A DNA stretch of 35,023 nt from Curtobacterium sp. VKM Ac-1376 (GCF_015351025.1 NZ_JADKRV010000024.1:1-35023), one strand, 5' to 3'. Positions 1 through 7,531 are shown, counted from the first letter of the stretch. Program-made: numbers and translations. Notes: generated from the sequence alone by a model not told the origin.

Positions 1-2
1 AA

Positions 3-308
3 ACGCTTCCGGCGACACTTCGGCGAACGCTGACGTGGGACCAGGGCGTGGAGATGCGAGAGTGGAAACAGGTCGCGTTTGACGCGGACATCGAGATCTT
101 CTTCTGTGACCCGCACTCACCCTGGCAGCGGGGCATCAACGAGAACACCAACGGCCTCCTCCGCCAGTATTTCCCGAAGGGCACCGACCTCGGGGTTTAC
201 TCCTCGGAAGACCTCGACTGGGTCGCCGCTGAGCTCAACGATCGGCCCCGCAAACGGTTAGCCTTCGAGAAACCGATCGAAGCGATCGAGAAGCTCCTGT
301 TGCAATGA
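3..308 (+). CDS. IS30-family transposase, C-terminal part (cut by window edge)
   Basis: The reading frame is open from the first bases of the window, so the gene begins to the left. The visible ~101 residues match the end of the IS30-family DDE catalytic domain: a segment like TWDQGVEM with the second catalytic Asp, then a stretch around SPWQRGINENTNGLLRQY that carries the catalytic Glu in the family's usual NENTNGLLRQYFPKG context, then the NDRPRK motif near the end. It would cut and join the ends of its insertion sequence. A likely element end lies just past the stop (302-324). Completeness of the gene cannot be judged from this window. Confidence 0.85.
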   Translation, partial: TLPATLRRTLTWDQGVEMREWKQVAFDADIEIFFCDPHSPWQRGINENTNGLLRQYFPKGTDLGVYSSEDLDWVAAELNDRPRKRLAFEKPIEAIEKLLLQ

Positions 309-324
309 CCGCTTGAAACCGCCG
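302..324 (+). repeat. IS30-type element end, inverted copy of 951-973
   Basis: The sequence TGCAATGACCGCTTGAAACC and the following GCC reappear on the opposite strand at 951-973 with only two or three mismatches. Each copy sits at the 3' end of an IS30-type transposase frame, overlapping its stop codon, so these are probably the transposase-distal ends of two related elements facing each other. Confidence 0.6.
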
Positions 325-367
325 ATCCTCTACCGGGCGGTTCGGTGATGGGAGCTAGCCTGACGGC

Positions 368-946
368 ATGACTGCGACGACGCATGTGCACGGTAAGACG
401 ACGACGATCCCAGGTCTTCTCGTATTCACCGTCAGCAAGGTCGAGGACGACCGGGGCTGGTTACAGGAGAAGTTCCACCGGGCGAAGCTGGTCGAGGCCG
501 GCTTACCCCAGGACTTCACGGTGGTGCAGACAAGCGTCGCCTTCAACAAGGAACGATCCACCCGTGGCTTCCACGCGGAGCCCTGGAACAAGTACGTGTC
601 TCTGGTCGATGGTCGCGCGTTCGCTGCGTACCTCGACCTGCGCGAGGGACCGACCTTCGGTACGTCGGTCATCGTCGAGCTCGATGACGAGACCGCGGTG
701 TTCGTCCCGGCCGGCGTCGCCAACTCCTACCAATGCCTTACGGACCTGCACTACCTCTACAGCGTCGACCAGCACTGGTCATCCGAAGCGTATGAATCCG
801 CGTCGTTCGTGAACCTGGCTGACCCGATGGCGGCCGTTCACTGGCCGATCCCGCTCAACGAAGCGGTGCTTTCAGAGCGTGACCGCAACCACCCGATGCT
901 CTCGGAGCTGCCTGGAGCTAACCGGAGGCGTGCACCGTCCCGGTAG
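368..946 (+). CDS. dTDP-4-dehydrorhamnose 3,5-epimerase-like (RmlC family) protein
   Basis: A 192-residue protein, the usual size of RmlC-type nucleotide-sugar epimerases, which form a cupin beta-barrel and epimerise C3 and/or C5 of dTDP-4-keto sugars for surface polysaccharides. Recognisable family features in order: QTSVAFNKERSTRGFHAEP (RG-x-H, the catalytic His region), a YLDLREGPTFG segment equivalent to the family's D-R..SPTFG, VFVPAGVANSYQCL, then a W-S-x-E segment and a conserved-looking end ADPMAAVHWPI. Several positions differ from canonical RmlC (GFH rather than GLH, no obvious YK..Y), so the exact substrate or even catalytic activity is uncertain. It lies alone between two inverted IS30-type ends, with no other rml gene nearby, so it looks like carried cargo. 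ATG start; GGGAGC lies about 10 bases upstream. Confidence 0.75.
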   Translation: MTATTHVHGKTTTIPGLLVFTVSKVEDDRGWLQEKFHRAKLVEAGLPQDFTVVQTSVAFNKERSTRGFHAEPWNKYVSLVDGRAFAAYLDLREGPTFGTSVIVELDDETAVFVPAGVANSYQCLTDLHYLYSVDQHWSSEAYESASFVNLADPMAAVHWPIPLNEAVLSERDRNHPMLSELPGANRRRAPSR

Positions 947-950
947 CCGA

Positions 951-973
951 TGGCGGTTTCAAGGGGTCGTTGC
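951..973 (-). repeat. IS30-type element end, inverted copy of 302-324
   Basis: Reverse complement of the repeat at 302-324. It overlaps the stop codon of the minus-strand IS30-type transposase remnant at 959-1060. The two copies bracket the epimerase gene tail to tail. Confidence 0.6.
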
Positions 974-1060
974 AACGGGTGGTTGTTTCGGGTCTGACAG
1001 TAGCTGTTCGAATGCTTCTGCTGGGGTGCGGTAGCCGAGCGTTTTGCGGGGTCGTCTGAA
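959..1060 (-). pseudogene. IS30-family transposase, C-terminal remnant
   Basis: On the minus strand the frame reads RRPRKTLGYRTPAEAFEQLL, followed by about a dozen residues and a TGA at 959-961. This is the signature end of IS30-family transposases. Only about 33 residues remain: upstream the frame runs straight into the end of the IS3 element at about 1058. It is not the same protein as the IS30 end at 3-308 (that one reads NDRPRKRLAFEKP), although the DNA ends of the two elements nearly match. Confidence 0.75.
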
Positions 1061-1071
1061 TCGCCCCGGGT

Positions 1072-2016
1072 TTAGTGGAGGGCGAGTTGTCCCGGCGACG
1101 GCTGTCGTCGGGTGGTCATCTCACGGTAGTACTCGTTCTCTTTCTCGACAGGGGTGACGTATCCGATCGAGGAGTGCAGTCGGTTCTCGTTGAACCAGTG
1201 CACCCACGACAGCGTCGCCAGCTCGAGGTCGTCGGCACCGCGGAACGGGCCGTCGATCTTCACGCACTCGTTCTTGTAGAGCCCGACAACGGTCTCCGCG
1301 AGGGCGTTGTCATACGAATCCCCCACGGTTCCGATCGACGCGACCGCGCCTACTTCGGCGAGACGGTCGGAGTAGCGCAGCGCCGTGTACTGCGATCCGG
1401 CACCGGAGTGTTGCACCACTCCGGCGACGTCCTCGCCGGCGCGATCACGGACCCACAGCGCCATCTCGAGCGCGTCCAGCGGCAGATCGGTCGGCATCTG
1501 GTTCATCGTCCGCCATCCCACGATGCGGCGGGAGAACACATCCGTGACGAACGCGGTGAACGCCATCCCCGACCAGGTCGGCACGTAGGTGAAGTCGACG
1601 ACCCAGAGCTCGTTCGGCCGGTCCGCGCGGAAGCAGCGCTGCACGTGATCCGGCGGCCGGATCGCGCGCTCGTCCGCCCGAGTGGTGATGAACTGCTTGC
1701 CGCGCCGGACACCGCGCAGGCCCTGTTTGCGCATCAACCGCTCCACGGTGCAGCGAGCCACGGTGATGCCCTCCCTGTGCAGCAGCCGCCAGATCTTCCG
1801 CGCGCCGCTGATGCCACGGCCGAGTTTTCGGTCCCAGAACACCCGCTCGATCTGCACGATCAGGTCCTCGTCCGCGACCGACCGCGCCGATCGGGGACGT
1901 GACTTGAACGCGTAGTAGCCGGACGGGGCAATCGTGACGCCGTGCTCGGAGAGCACGCGACAGATCGGCTCGACCCCGAACCGGTTCCGGTGATCGTCGA
2001 TGAACTGGATCACCAC
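1072..2016 (-). CDS. IS3-family transposase OrfB (DDE integrase domain)
   Basis: A 314-residue protein. It starts with the HTH_21-like region (FIDDHRNRFGVEPICRVLSEHG, SGYYAFKSRP), followed by an rve-type integrase core: first Asp in LWVVDFTYVPTW, second Asp around VVQHSGAGSQYTA, where the usual HSDRGSQY reads HSGAGSQY, and the Glu in GDSYDNALAETVVGLYKNE. The change from D to G at the second catalytic position, if real, would abolish transposition. The C-terminal WFNENRLHSSIGYVTPVEKE is typical. It overlaps orfA by seven bases (GTG start at 2016, orfA TGA at 2010-2012), consistent with coupling or the family's programmed -1 frameshift that makes the OrfAB fusion. Confidence 0.9.
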   Translation of the reverse strand: MVIQFIDDHRNRFGVEPICRVLSEHGVTIAPSGYYAFKSRPRSARSVADEDLIVQIERVFWDRKLGRGISGARKIWRLLHREGITVARCTVERLMRKQGLRGVRRGKQFITTRADERAIRPPDHVQRCFRADRPNELWVVDFTYVPTWSGMAFTAFVTDVFSRRIVGWRTMNQMPTDLPLDALEMALWVRDRAGEDVAGVVQHSGAGSQYTALRYSDRLAEVGAVASIGTVGDSYDNALAETVVGLYKNECVKIDGPFRGADDLELATLSWVHWFNENRLHSSIGYVTPVEKENEYYREMTTRRQPSPGQLALH

Positions 2017-2369
2017 GGCAGTCGCGGGTCGAGCTCCCGCGCGAAGAACGAGGACGCCGCCAACAGAATCTCGTTCGCACGCTTCAGCTCTCGGTTCTCA
2101 GCCTCGAGCGCTTTGATCCGCGCCGCGTCCGCGCTCGTGGTCCCAGGCCGCTCACCAGCGTCGATCGAGGCCTGCTTGCACCAGCCGCGCAACGTGTCCG
2201 GGTTCACCCCGGTGCGCGTCCCGATCCGGATCACGGCCGCGTTCAACGACAACGACGAGTCTTCCTTCTGCGCCTCCTGCACGAGCCGCATCGCACGCTC
2301 CCGCAGTTCCTGCGGATACTTCCTCGGTGCTGGCAGGATCCGATCCTCTCGGGGAATCAGACCCTCCAC
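2010..2369 (-). CDS. IS3-family transposase OrfA (helix-turn-helix)
   Basis: About 119 residues from the GTG at 2369; the conserved part begins PAPRKYPQELRERAM, followed by a helix-turn-helix (NAAVIRIGTRTGVNPDTLRGWCKQA) and a C-terminal leucine-rich coiled coil (IKALEAENRELKRANEILLAASSFFAREL). The frame stays open much further upstream, but that part runs through the element end and an IS5 gene in another frame, so it is not coding. OrfA binds the element ends and joins to OrfB by frameshifting. It ends DPRLPW just inside the orfB start. Confidence 0.85.
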   Translation of the reverse strand: MEGLIPREDRILPAPRKYPQELRERAMRLVQEAQKEDSSLSLNAAVIRIGTRTGVNPDTLRGWCKQASIDAGERPGTTSADAARIKALEAENRELKRANEILLAASSFFARELDPRLPW

Positions 2370-2386
2370 CAGACCCGGGGCGATTC

Positions 2387-3254
2387 GGATGCCCAGTTCG
2401 CGTTGATCGCTGATCTGTTGCCGGGGCCGACAGGTCGGAAGGGTCGTCCGTTCGCGGATGCGAGGACCATGATCGAGGGCATCGTGTACCGGTATCGGAC
2501 CGGGATCGCGTGGCGGGACCTGCCGGACGCATTCGGCCCGTGGCAGACGGTGTGGGCCTGGCATCGGCGCCTCGCTGGTGATGGCACATGGGACGTCGTG
2601 CTTGACCGGCTGCTCACTGCTGCGGATGCGGCTGGCGCGGTGGATTGGTGGTGTCGGTGGACTCCACGATCGCTCATGCGCATCAGCACGCGACGAACAT
2701 CTCCCGCACCACAGGGGGAACGATCGAATTACACCGATCCCCGGTCCGAGCCGCCTGATCACGGCTTCGGCCGCTCCCGCGGCGGCCTGTCCACCAAGGT
2801 TCACCAGCTCGTCGACGGCCGCGGGCTGCCACTCGTGACGCTGATCACGCCCGGTCAGGCTGGCGACTCTCCGATGCTCCTACCGCTGCTGGGATGCTTG
2901 CGCGTCGCTCGCCCGATCGGCCGGCCTCGGACCCGCCCGGACCGGGTCCGCGGGGACAAGGCGTACTCGTCCCGCGCGATCCGGCAGCACCTGCGCAGCC
3001 GTGGCATTGAATCGGTCATCCCCGAACCACGCGACCAGCAAGGCCACCGGAAACGACGCGGATCCAGAGGTGGCCGCCCTGTGACATACGACCCCGTCGA
3101 CTACAAGCAACGCAACGTCATCGAGCGCGGCTTCTGCCGCCTGAAACAGTGGCGGGGCCTGGCGACCAGGTACGACAAACTCGCGATCGTCTACCGCGCC
3201 GCGGTCGTCCTCAACGCCGTCATCGCCTGGCTACGCCATTTACCAGACACGCCC
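2387..3254 (+). mobile_element. IS5-family (IS427-like) element, left end missing
   Basis: Holds one transposase frame and ends on the right at TTACCAGACACGCCC (3240-3254), which resembles the termini of IS5/IS427-group elements. The left terminus and the first residues of the transposase are gone: the frame is met at about 2388 directly against the IS3 end. The right end overlaps and supplies the last codons of the minus-strand recombinase-like gene at 3240-4211. Confidence 0.7.
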
Positions 3255-3257
3255 TAG
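2388..3257 (+). pseudogene. IS5-family transposase, N-truncated and frame-damaged
   Basis: Strong IS5-family features: FADARTMIEGIVYRYRTGIAWRDLP near the start, DHGFGRSRGGLSTKVHQLVD in the middle, RVRGDKAYSSRAIR with a catalytic Asp, and the C-terminal RNVIERGFCRLKQWRGLATRYDK carrying the catalytic Glu. The first catalytic Asp motif (VSVDSTIAHAHQHAT) is present in the DNA at about 2651-2690 but in the +1 frame. The main frame leaves it near 2648, where one G appears missing from TGG-GTG, and returns near 2750, where one base appears extra. The continuous frame therefore reads nonsense between AVDW and PPDHG and lacks the first D. The N-terminus is removed by the IS3 junction. TTG at 2403 is the first possible start. 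Inactive unless the indels are read errors. Confidence 0.8.
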
Positions 3258-4211
3258 CTCGCCCTCGGGTTTGACGAACCCGTACAGGGCGTTGGATGTT
3301 TGGTGGGCGTCGGCGAGCACTTCGGCGGACCGTGCCAGCGCTTCGGCGACGCGGCGGTCGAAGGCGTCCATTTCGTCGCCGAAGTCGTTCTGGCTTATCT
3401 CGTCGAACCTGGTCGGTTTCTGCTCGGTGGGTACCCATCGTTGCTCTCGGTAACCGGTGGGCTGCTGCGCCCTCCCGGCGATGGCGCTGAGGGTCCGGGC
3501 GGACACCGACTGATGCGCGTCCACCCAGCCGTGCTGGTCGATGGCGGGCACAAGGGTCGTCGCGTGCCGCCAGTCATGCTCAAGGCCTTCGTCGCAGTCG
3601 TGGATGTCCGGGTCGTACGCACGCGGGTCGATGATGGCTCGGACGTCGTTCCGGAACCCGAGCTCGGCGGGCATGACCACTCGCAGCCAGCGGGTCACCG
3701 CGCACGCCATGCACGACGCCGGCGGGTCGTCACGTGGAATCTGCGCGCTACGGATGGTGAGCGGGTCCACGCGAATGTCGCCCGCGATCACTTCGCCGAT
3801 CTGCTGGCGGTTGAGGCCGAGGTGGGCGAACAGGACGATGACGAACGCGTCGCGGCGGCCGCGGAGCGCCGAAGTGACGCTCTTGCCCTTCTGCACGGTC
3901 GGTTGCTGAGCGAGGGCTTCGTCGATGGTGGCGACGCCGTCACCGTCCCGGACGAGGGTAGTTGTCGACGGGACCACCACCTCGAAGTTGCCGACCGCTT
4001 CTCGAAGCGCGTCGATGTCCAGCGGAGCCCCGACCGCTTGGTGGTGTAGCCGAACAGCGCGGACCCGGAGAGTGTTCGTCGGGACGCCGGCGGGGAATGC
4101 GCGGAGGAACCGGACGAGGGTGTCCGGCGTGGTCGGTTCCTTTGGCTGGTCGAGGGCGTCGCACCAGTCCTCGAAGAGAGACCAGTACCGCTGGAGTGTC
4201 GGCGCGACCAT
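3240..4211 (-). CDS. Degenerate tyrosine-recombinase partner protein, C-terminus altered by IS5
   Basis: A 323-residue protein translated directly after the integrase at 4211-5449, with a TGATG stop/start overlap that implies coupled expression. Its N-terminal ~90 residues look like a SAM-like core-binding domain (LQRYWSLFEDWCDALDQP..). The next part parallels the catalytic domain of its neighbour: GRRDAFVIVLFAHLGLNRQQIGEV aligns with GNRDCAIIVMGFAGAFRRSEIAAL, and CMACAVTRWL with CPVCAFIRWV. The first catalytic Arg position is Asn, and no H-x-x-R box or terminal Tyr is visible. It therefore looks like a catalytically dead relative serving its partner, for example in DNA binding or assembly; that role is inference. 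The last residues (GRVW) and the stop lie inside the IS5 terminus, so the native C-terminus has been lost. Confidence 0.6.
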   Translation of the reverse strand: MVAPTLQRYWSLFEDWCDALDQPKEPTTPDTLVRFLRAFPAGVPTNTLRVRAVRLHHQAVGAPLDIDALREAVGNFEVVVPSTTTLVRDGDGVATIDEALAQQPTVQKGKSVTSALRGRRDAFVIVLFAHLGLNRQQIGEVIAGDIRVDPLTIRSAQIPRDDPPASCMACAVTRWLRVVMPAELGFRNDVRAIIDPRAYDPDIHDCDEGLEHDWRHATTLVPAIDQHGWVDAHQSVSARTLSAIAGRAQQPTGYREQRWVPTEQKPTRFDEISQNDFGDEMDAFDRRVAEALARSAEVLADAHQTSNALYGFVKPEGELGRVW

Positions 4212-5449
4212 CAGAGACCGATCTCTGTCACGGCGTTGTTGTCGAGCGGAGTGTCCTCGCGGCCGTACACCTCAATCATGCGTTCGCTGGCGTGCCACGT
4301 CTGACGCATGATCTGGTGCGGGCTCAGCCCCTTCTTGAGCGCTGAGGTGACGAACCCGGCTCGAAGGGAGTGCCCGCCGTAATGCTTCGCGTCGAGCCCG
4401 GCCGCGATGGAGTGCCGGACGATGGCGTCCTGAACGACCTGACCGCTGATGGGGGTGTCTCGGAAGAACTTGCCGCCGGTGGAGATGGGCCGGAACAGCG
4501 GTGCCTTCTTCGGCAGCCGTCGCCACGCAGGTAGCGGGTCTGACCAGTCCACCGGGTCATCCTCGCTGTGTCCCCGAGCGCAGATGTGAACGCCGACGTC
4601 GAACGTGGCCATCAGCTTCATCGCCGACATCCGTGGCCGAGCCGAGGATATTGCGTCGGTGACAAGGACCCATCGAATGAATGCGCAGACCGGGCAGGTC
4701 GCTGGCGTCGATCCATAGGGGAGCGCCTTCGTACGGCCTCGAGCCTCCTGGTCCGTCTTCGACCGCCGGATCCGCAAGCGCAGCCCGTCCGTCTCGTGCA
4801 GGGTGACGTCCCCGATGCGAAGCGCGGCGATCTCGCTGCGACGGAATGCGCCGGCGAACCCCATCACGATGATAGCGCAGTCACGGTTCCCGTGGACGCC
4901 CCGGGGGAAGGTGTTGATGTCGATGGTGCCGACGAGATGACGCATCTCCTCGAGCAGCAGCGCCGGCATCCGGCGAAGCTCACCGCCGTTCGTACGGCGA
5001 AGGCCAGCCATCGTCGCTTCGACCTCGGCATTGTCGGACGGCTTCGGGAAGCCAGCGAGCTGGTGCATCTTGTCGATGGCTGCCAGCCACCCGTTGAAAG
5101 TGTTCGACGCGTACGGCGTCCCCTCGTCGTCCTTACCGTCTGCGGCGGACGCTTCGAAGTACGAGGCGACCGTCAGCGCATGGGCGGGCAGGTACTCCGT
5201 GCCGGCGTGCTTGCAGAACTTGACGAACCGGGCCCACTCCCGCTTGTACATAACGCGGGTGCCGTCGGAGATGGACTGCGACTGCAACTGACGGACCCGG
5301 GCGAGACGCTCAGGGCTGAGACCCGTTGGGAGACCGGCCCCTGGCAGAAGGTCCTCGCCGACGCCATGGCCTTCGTCTTCGTCGTCGTCGGCTGCGACGA
5401 CGCCGCCGGCCATGTTGGTCGGCTCGAACGCCACCACGTCGCTGCTCAT
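4211..5449 (-). CDS. Tyrosine site-specific recombinase (integrase/resolvase)
   Basis: About 412 residues from the ATG at 5449. The frame extends to a TTG at 5515, but neither start has a clear ribosome-binding site. After an acidic N-terminal tail (DDDEDEGHG) comes a core-binding domain (SDGTRVMYKREWARFVKFCKHAG..), then the catalytic domain with every expected residue: Arg in FAGAFRRSEIAAL, Lys in RRSKTDQE, H-x-x-R in GGHSLRAGF, His in TWHASER, and the nucleophile Tyr in MIEVYGRED. A C-x-x-C pair (CPVC) and a second Cys/His cluster (HICARGH) are inserted between the Lys and the HxxR box. It would break and rejoin DNA at specific sites, on a plasmid typically to resolve multimers or to integrate. 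It is followed by the degenerate partner gene with one-base overlap. Confidence 0.85.
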   Translation of the reverse strand: MSSDVVAFEPTNMAGGVVAADDDEDEGHGVGEDLLPGAGLPTGLSPERLARVRQLQSQSISDGTRVMYKREWARFVKFCKHAGTEYLPAHALTVASYFEASAADGKDDEGTPYASNTFNGWLAAIDKMHQLAGFPKPSDNAEVEATMAGLRRTNGGELRRMPALLLEEMRHLVGTIDINTFPRGVHGNRDCAIIVMGFAGAFRRSEIAALRIGDVTLHETDGLRLRIRRSKTDQEARGRTKALPYGSTPATCPVCAFIRWVLVTDAISSARPRMSAMKLMATFDVGVHICARGHSEDDPVDWSDPLPAWRRLPKKAPLFRPISTGGKFFRDTPISGQVVQDAIVRHSIAAGLDAKHYGGHSLRAGFVTSALKKGLSPHQIMRQTWHASERMIEVYGREDTPLDNNAVTEIGL

Positions 5450-5865
5450 GGAGGCATCGTTGCACGATGCGCGGACGTCGAGAGTAGAAATGCCGGTGTG
5501 GCGCGAAGCCGTCAAACTACCCGCATCCGCTTAGGGCTGCGGATCGGACCGGAGTTTAGAGTCGCAGATCAGGGAACCGTTCAGGAAAACGTCCATTGTG
5601 CTGGAAGGTTTTTGCCCGCCGGAACCGACAGCTCTCCATCCAAAACGAATCACGACGTCGACCAAAACAAGCCACGGATTAAAAGCGTCAATCCCCTGGT
5701 CCTCCCCCGGCTGCAGGCAAGCGCTCAACATCCCGGTCGGGCTTTGGCTCTGGCGATCGATTCGCCTGACAACCCCGCTTCAACCGGGCTTGACGGCTTG
5801 GCGGGAAACGGTCACACTCGTTCCACCGCCAACCGGGCTTCAAGCCCGCTAACGAAGAGAGCAAG
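5450..5865. other. Intergenic region between recombinase and small-gene operon, possible recombination site
   Basis: No convincing gene on either strand. It must hold the promoters for the leftward recombinase pair and the rightward gene at 5866. The sequence CAACCGGGCTT occurs twice, at 5779-5789 and 5829-5839, 50 bp apart. The second copy is followed by a short palindrome, GGGCTTCAAGCCC (5834-5846). Direct plus inverted short repeats beside a tyrosine recombinase gene fit a binding or crossover site, but this is inference from position. Confidence 0.35.
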
Positions 5866-6348
5866 ATGCCTACCCTGGAGGTCAGAGTCCATGTCCCTGA
5901 AGACCGTCTCGCCGAGTTCTACAGCCGGTTCGGTGACTTCATGATCGAGCGACGAACCGCTCCGCCCTCGGTCGACGCGATGCACGCCGTTGGAACAGCG
6001 CCGGACTGGGTGCACGAACCTTGGGCGAAGGAACGTGCCGCGCGGTTCTGGCACCAGGTCACTGACGTGGGTCGGGACCTGCTCCGAGTACTCATTGCCG
6101 GGGCGGAGGCCGGCGACGGGCACCAGTTCACGCCCGCGGAGCTCGTGTCGAAGACCAGCGCGAAGAGTGCACAGTCCGTGGCCGGCACGTTCGGCGGCGT
6201 CGGGCAGCTCATCGCCAGCGAAGGACTCCCCTCCTACACGTACGCCGCCGGCAAGCAGTGGCACTTCATCTGGGACTGGGATCCCAAGAAACGGCTCTAC
6301 TCGATGTCGCCCGAGATGGCCAAGCTGCTCCTCGAGGTAGGAGCGTAG
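5866..6348 (+). CDS. Hypothetical protein, 160 aa
   Basis: I do not recognise the family. ATG start, with AAGAGAG a few bases upstream. The protein begins with a short beta-strand-like segment (PTLEVRVHVPEDRLAEFYSRFGDFM) that resembles the start of small DNA-binding or dimerisation domains. The middle is helical and rich in Ala and Ser (FTPAELVSKTSAKSAQSVAGTFGGVGQLIASEG), reminiscent of a winged-helix arrangement, and the end reads YAAGKQWHFIWDWDPKKRLYSMSPEMAKLL. No membrane segments or signal peptide. First of three same-strand genes between the recombinase and the origin, so a plasmid-maintenance role is possible but unproven. Confidence 0.65.
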   Translation: MPTLEVRVHVPEDRLAEFYSRFGDFMIERRTAPPSVDAMHAVGTAPDWVHEPWAKERAARFWHQVTDVGRDLLRVLIAGAEAGDGHQFTPAELVSKTSAKSAQSVAGTFGGVGQLIASEGLPSYTYAAGKQWHFIWDWDPKKRLYSMSPEMAKLLLEVGA

Positions 6349-6445
6349 GAGCCACGTTCCTCAGCCTCACCCACCCCTCGCCCCCAAAACGCCCTGTGCA
6401 GGCCCCTCGTCCCTCTGGCCCAGTTCCAGCCGCATAGGGGCCATT

Positions 6446-6838
6446 GTGACCGATTCGACCCCCGAAGCACCTGTTGACCTCTCGAAACCGCAGCGTGTAC
6501 CGACCATTCCCCCGGTCGACAAGAAGCAACGGAACCGTCCGCGGCGTCCGACTCGTCCGCGTCTGCTCGAGGACACGACGACGGCCGGTCTTATCTGGCT
6601 CACCCTCATCGCCGTCCCGTCCTTCTTCGCCTGGCTGAGCCACCCGACGCTGCCCTCCCCCGACAGCATCGGCGGCTTCTTCGCGATGTCCGTCTGGCCG
6701 CTGGGCCTCATTGCCTGGGGCGCCTTCGACTGGCTACGCGACCTCGCCGACTACCGCGACGCGCTCGAGCAGTGGCAGGACGACGTAGCTGCGTGGGAGT
6801 TCGACCGTCGGCTCACTGCAGCTCCTTCCCGCCCATAA
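6446..6838 (+). CDS. Small membrane protein, 130 aa
   Basis: GTG start with AGGGG seven bases upstream. A basic, proline-rich N-terminal ~45 residues (KKQRNRPRRPTRPRLLED) is followed by two likely membrane helices (TTTAGLIWLTLIAVPSFFAWL and SIGGFFAMSVWPLGLIAWGAF) and a polar helical C-terminus with many acidic and Trp residues (YRDALEQWQDDVAAWEFDRR). Family not recognised. It sits 97 bp after the previous gene and 7 bp before the next, so the last two are probably translated from one mRNA. Function unknown. Confidence 0.6.
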   Translation: MTDSTPEAPVDLSKPQRVPTIPPVDKKQRNRPRRPTRPRLLEDTTTAGLIWLTLIAVPSFFAWLSHPTLPSPDSIGGFFAMSVWPLGLIAWGAFDWLRDLADYRDALEQWQDDVAAWEFDRRLTAAPSRP

Positions 6839-6845
6839 GGGCGAC

Positions 6846-7172
6846 GTGAGCACGTCAACCACTCCCCCGCGAGCCTTCATCGACTCTGGCACGCGACCAT
6901 ACCTGCGTCTCGCCGGCGTCGTCGGTGCGGACCCCGTCGTCTTCACGGAAGCGGACCTGCGAGGCCCGGACGGTGGTGGGTACCGAGACTTCCTCCGCGA
7001 CGCCCGAAGGCACTCGAACGTCGACGTCGTCGAGACCGGCTTCGGGAACACGGACAAGACCTTCGCTGTCAGCCTACGAGTCCCCTCCCTGACCTCGGTG
7101 ACGCAGCGGCCATCGAAGACGCAGACGGTACCCCCGAAGGCGAAGACTAAGCGCAAGCGACGCGGGGCCTGA
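6846..7172 (+). CDS. Hypothetical protein with basic tail, 108 aa
   Basis: GTG start seven bases after the previous stop, preceded by AAGGG. The first ~75 residues look like a small mixed alpha/beta domain (YLRLAGVVGADPVVFTEADL.. YRDFLRDARRHSNVDVVETGFG). The last ~20 are strongly basic (PPKAKTKRKRRGA), as often seen in DNA- or RNA-binding proteins. Family not recognised. It ends about 90 bp before the first DnaA-like box of the replication origin. Confidence 0.55.
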   Translation: MSTSTTPPRAFIDSGTRPYLRLAGVVGADPVVFTEADLRGPDGGGYRDFLRDARRHSNVDVVETGFGNTDKTFAVSLRVPSLTSVTQRPSKTQTVPPKAKTKRKRRGA

Positions 7173-7457
7173 GCGTCAGCGGCTCCCCCACGCTCGCCGC
7201 GGAACGGGCTTCAGTCGTGCTCGGCATGGAGCGGGCCGGCGCATACTGGTGCCCAGACTTTTCCACAGGATGAGCAGTGTTCGGACCAGATGCCCACGGC
7301 ATTTGCGTGGGCATCAGGTCCGATTCCGTGGGCATCAGGTCCGCGGCCCATGGGTATCTGGTCCGCCTGGCGTGGGTATCTGGTCCGGACGTACCGGCGG
7401 CCGACCCCCTCGGATCCGCTTACCTGCGCCGATTTGACCGTCGGACAACCGCTCCCC

Positions 7458-7489
7458 CTGTAGCTCTTCCTGTAGCTCTTCCTGTAGCT
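7458..7489 (+). repeat. 12-bp tandem repeat inside oriV
   Basis: CTGTAGCTCTTC at 7458-7469 is repeated at 7470-7481 and then as a partial copy CTGTAGCT at 7482-7489. It lies between the inverted iterons and the DnaA box. It could be a binding site for a host factor or part of the unwinding region; nothing in the sequence settles this. Confidence 0.75.
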
Positions 7490-7531
7490 GATTAACCCTT
7501 GGTACCAACGTAAGTACAGAGCGCACCCGCG

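Larger units (their letters stand above)
1058..2386 (-). mobile_element. IS3-family insertion sequence, apparently complete
   Basis: Imperfect inverted ends: 1058-1080 begins GAATCGCCCCGGGT, and the reverse complement of 2364-2386 begins with the same 14 bases; similarity continues into GTGGAGG. Between them are orfA and orfB on the minus strand in the standard overlapping IS3 layout. The left side abuts an IS30 transposase remnant and the right side abuts an N-truncated IS5-type transposase, so the element is not a simple insertion into one gene; an adjacent deletion or recombination between elements is implied. No clear 3-4 bp target duplication was found. Confidence 0.8.

Noticed and set aside
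1075..1902. Long plus-strand open frame opposite the IS3 orfB
   Set aside because: It is the antisense shadow of a clear transposase; the protein is low in known motifs and rich in Arg, Asp and Val as expected from reverse-strand GC-rich codons.
4568..5944. 458-codon plus-strand frame opposite the tyrosine recombinase
   Set aside because: The minus strand encodes a recombinase with all catalytic residues; the plus frame has no recognisable domain and runs across an intergenic region into another gene.
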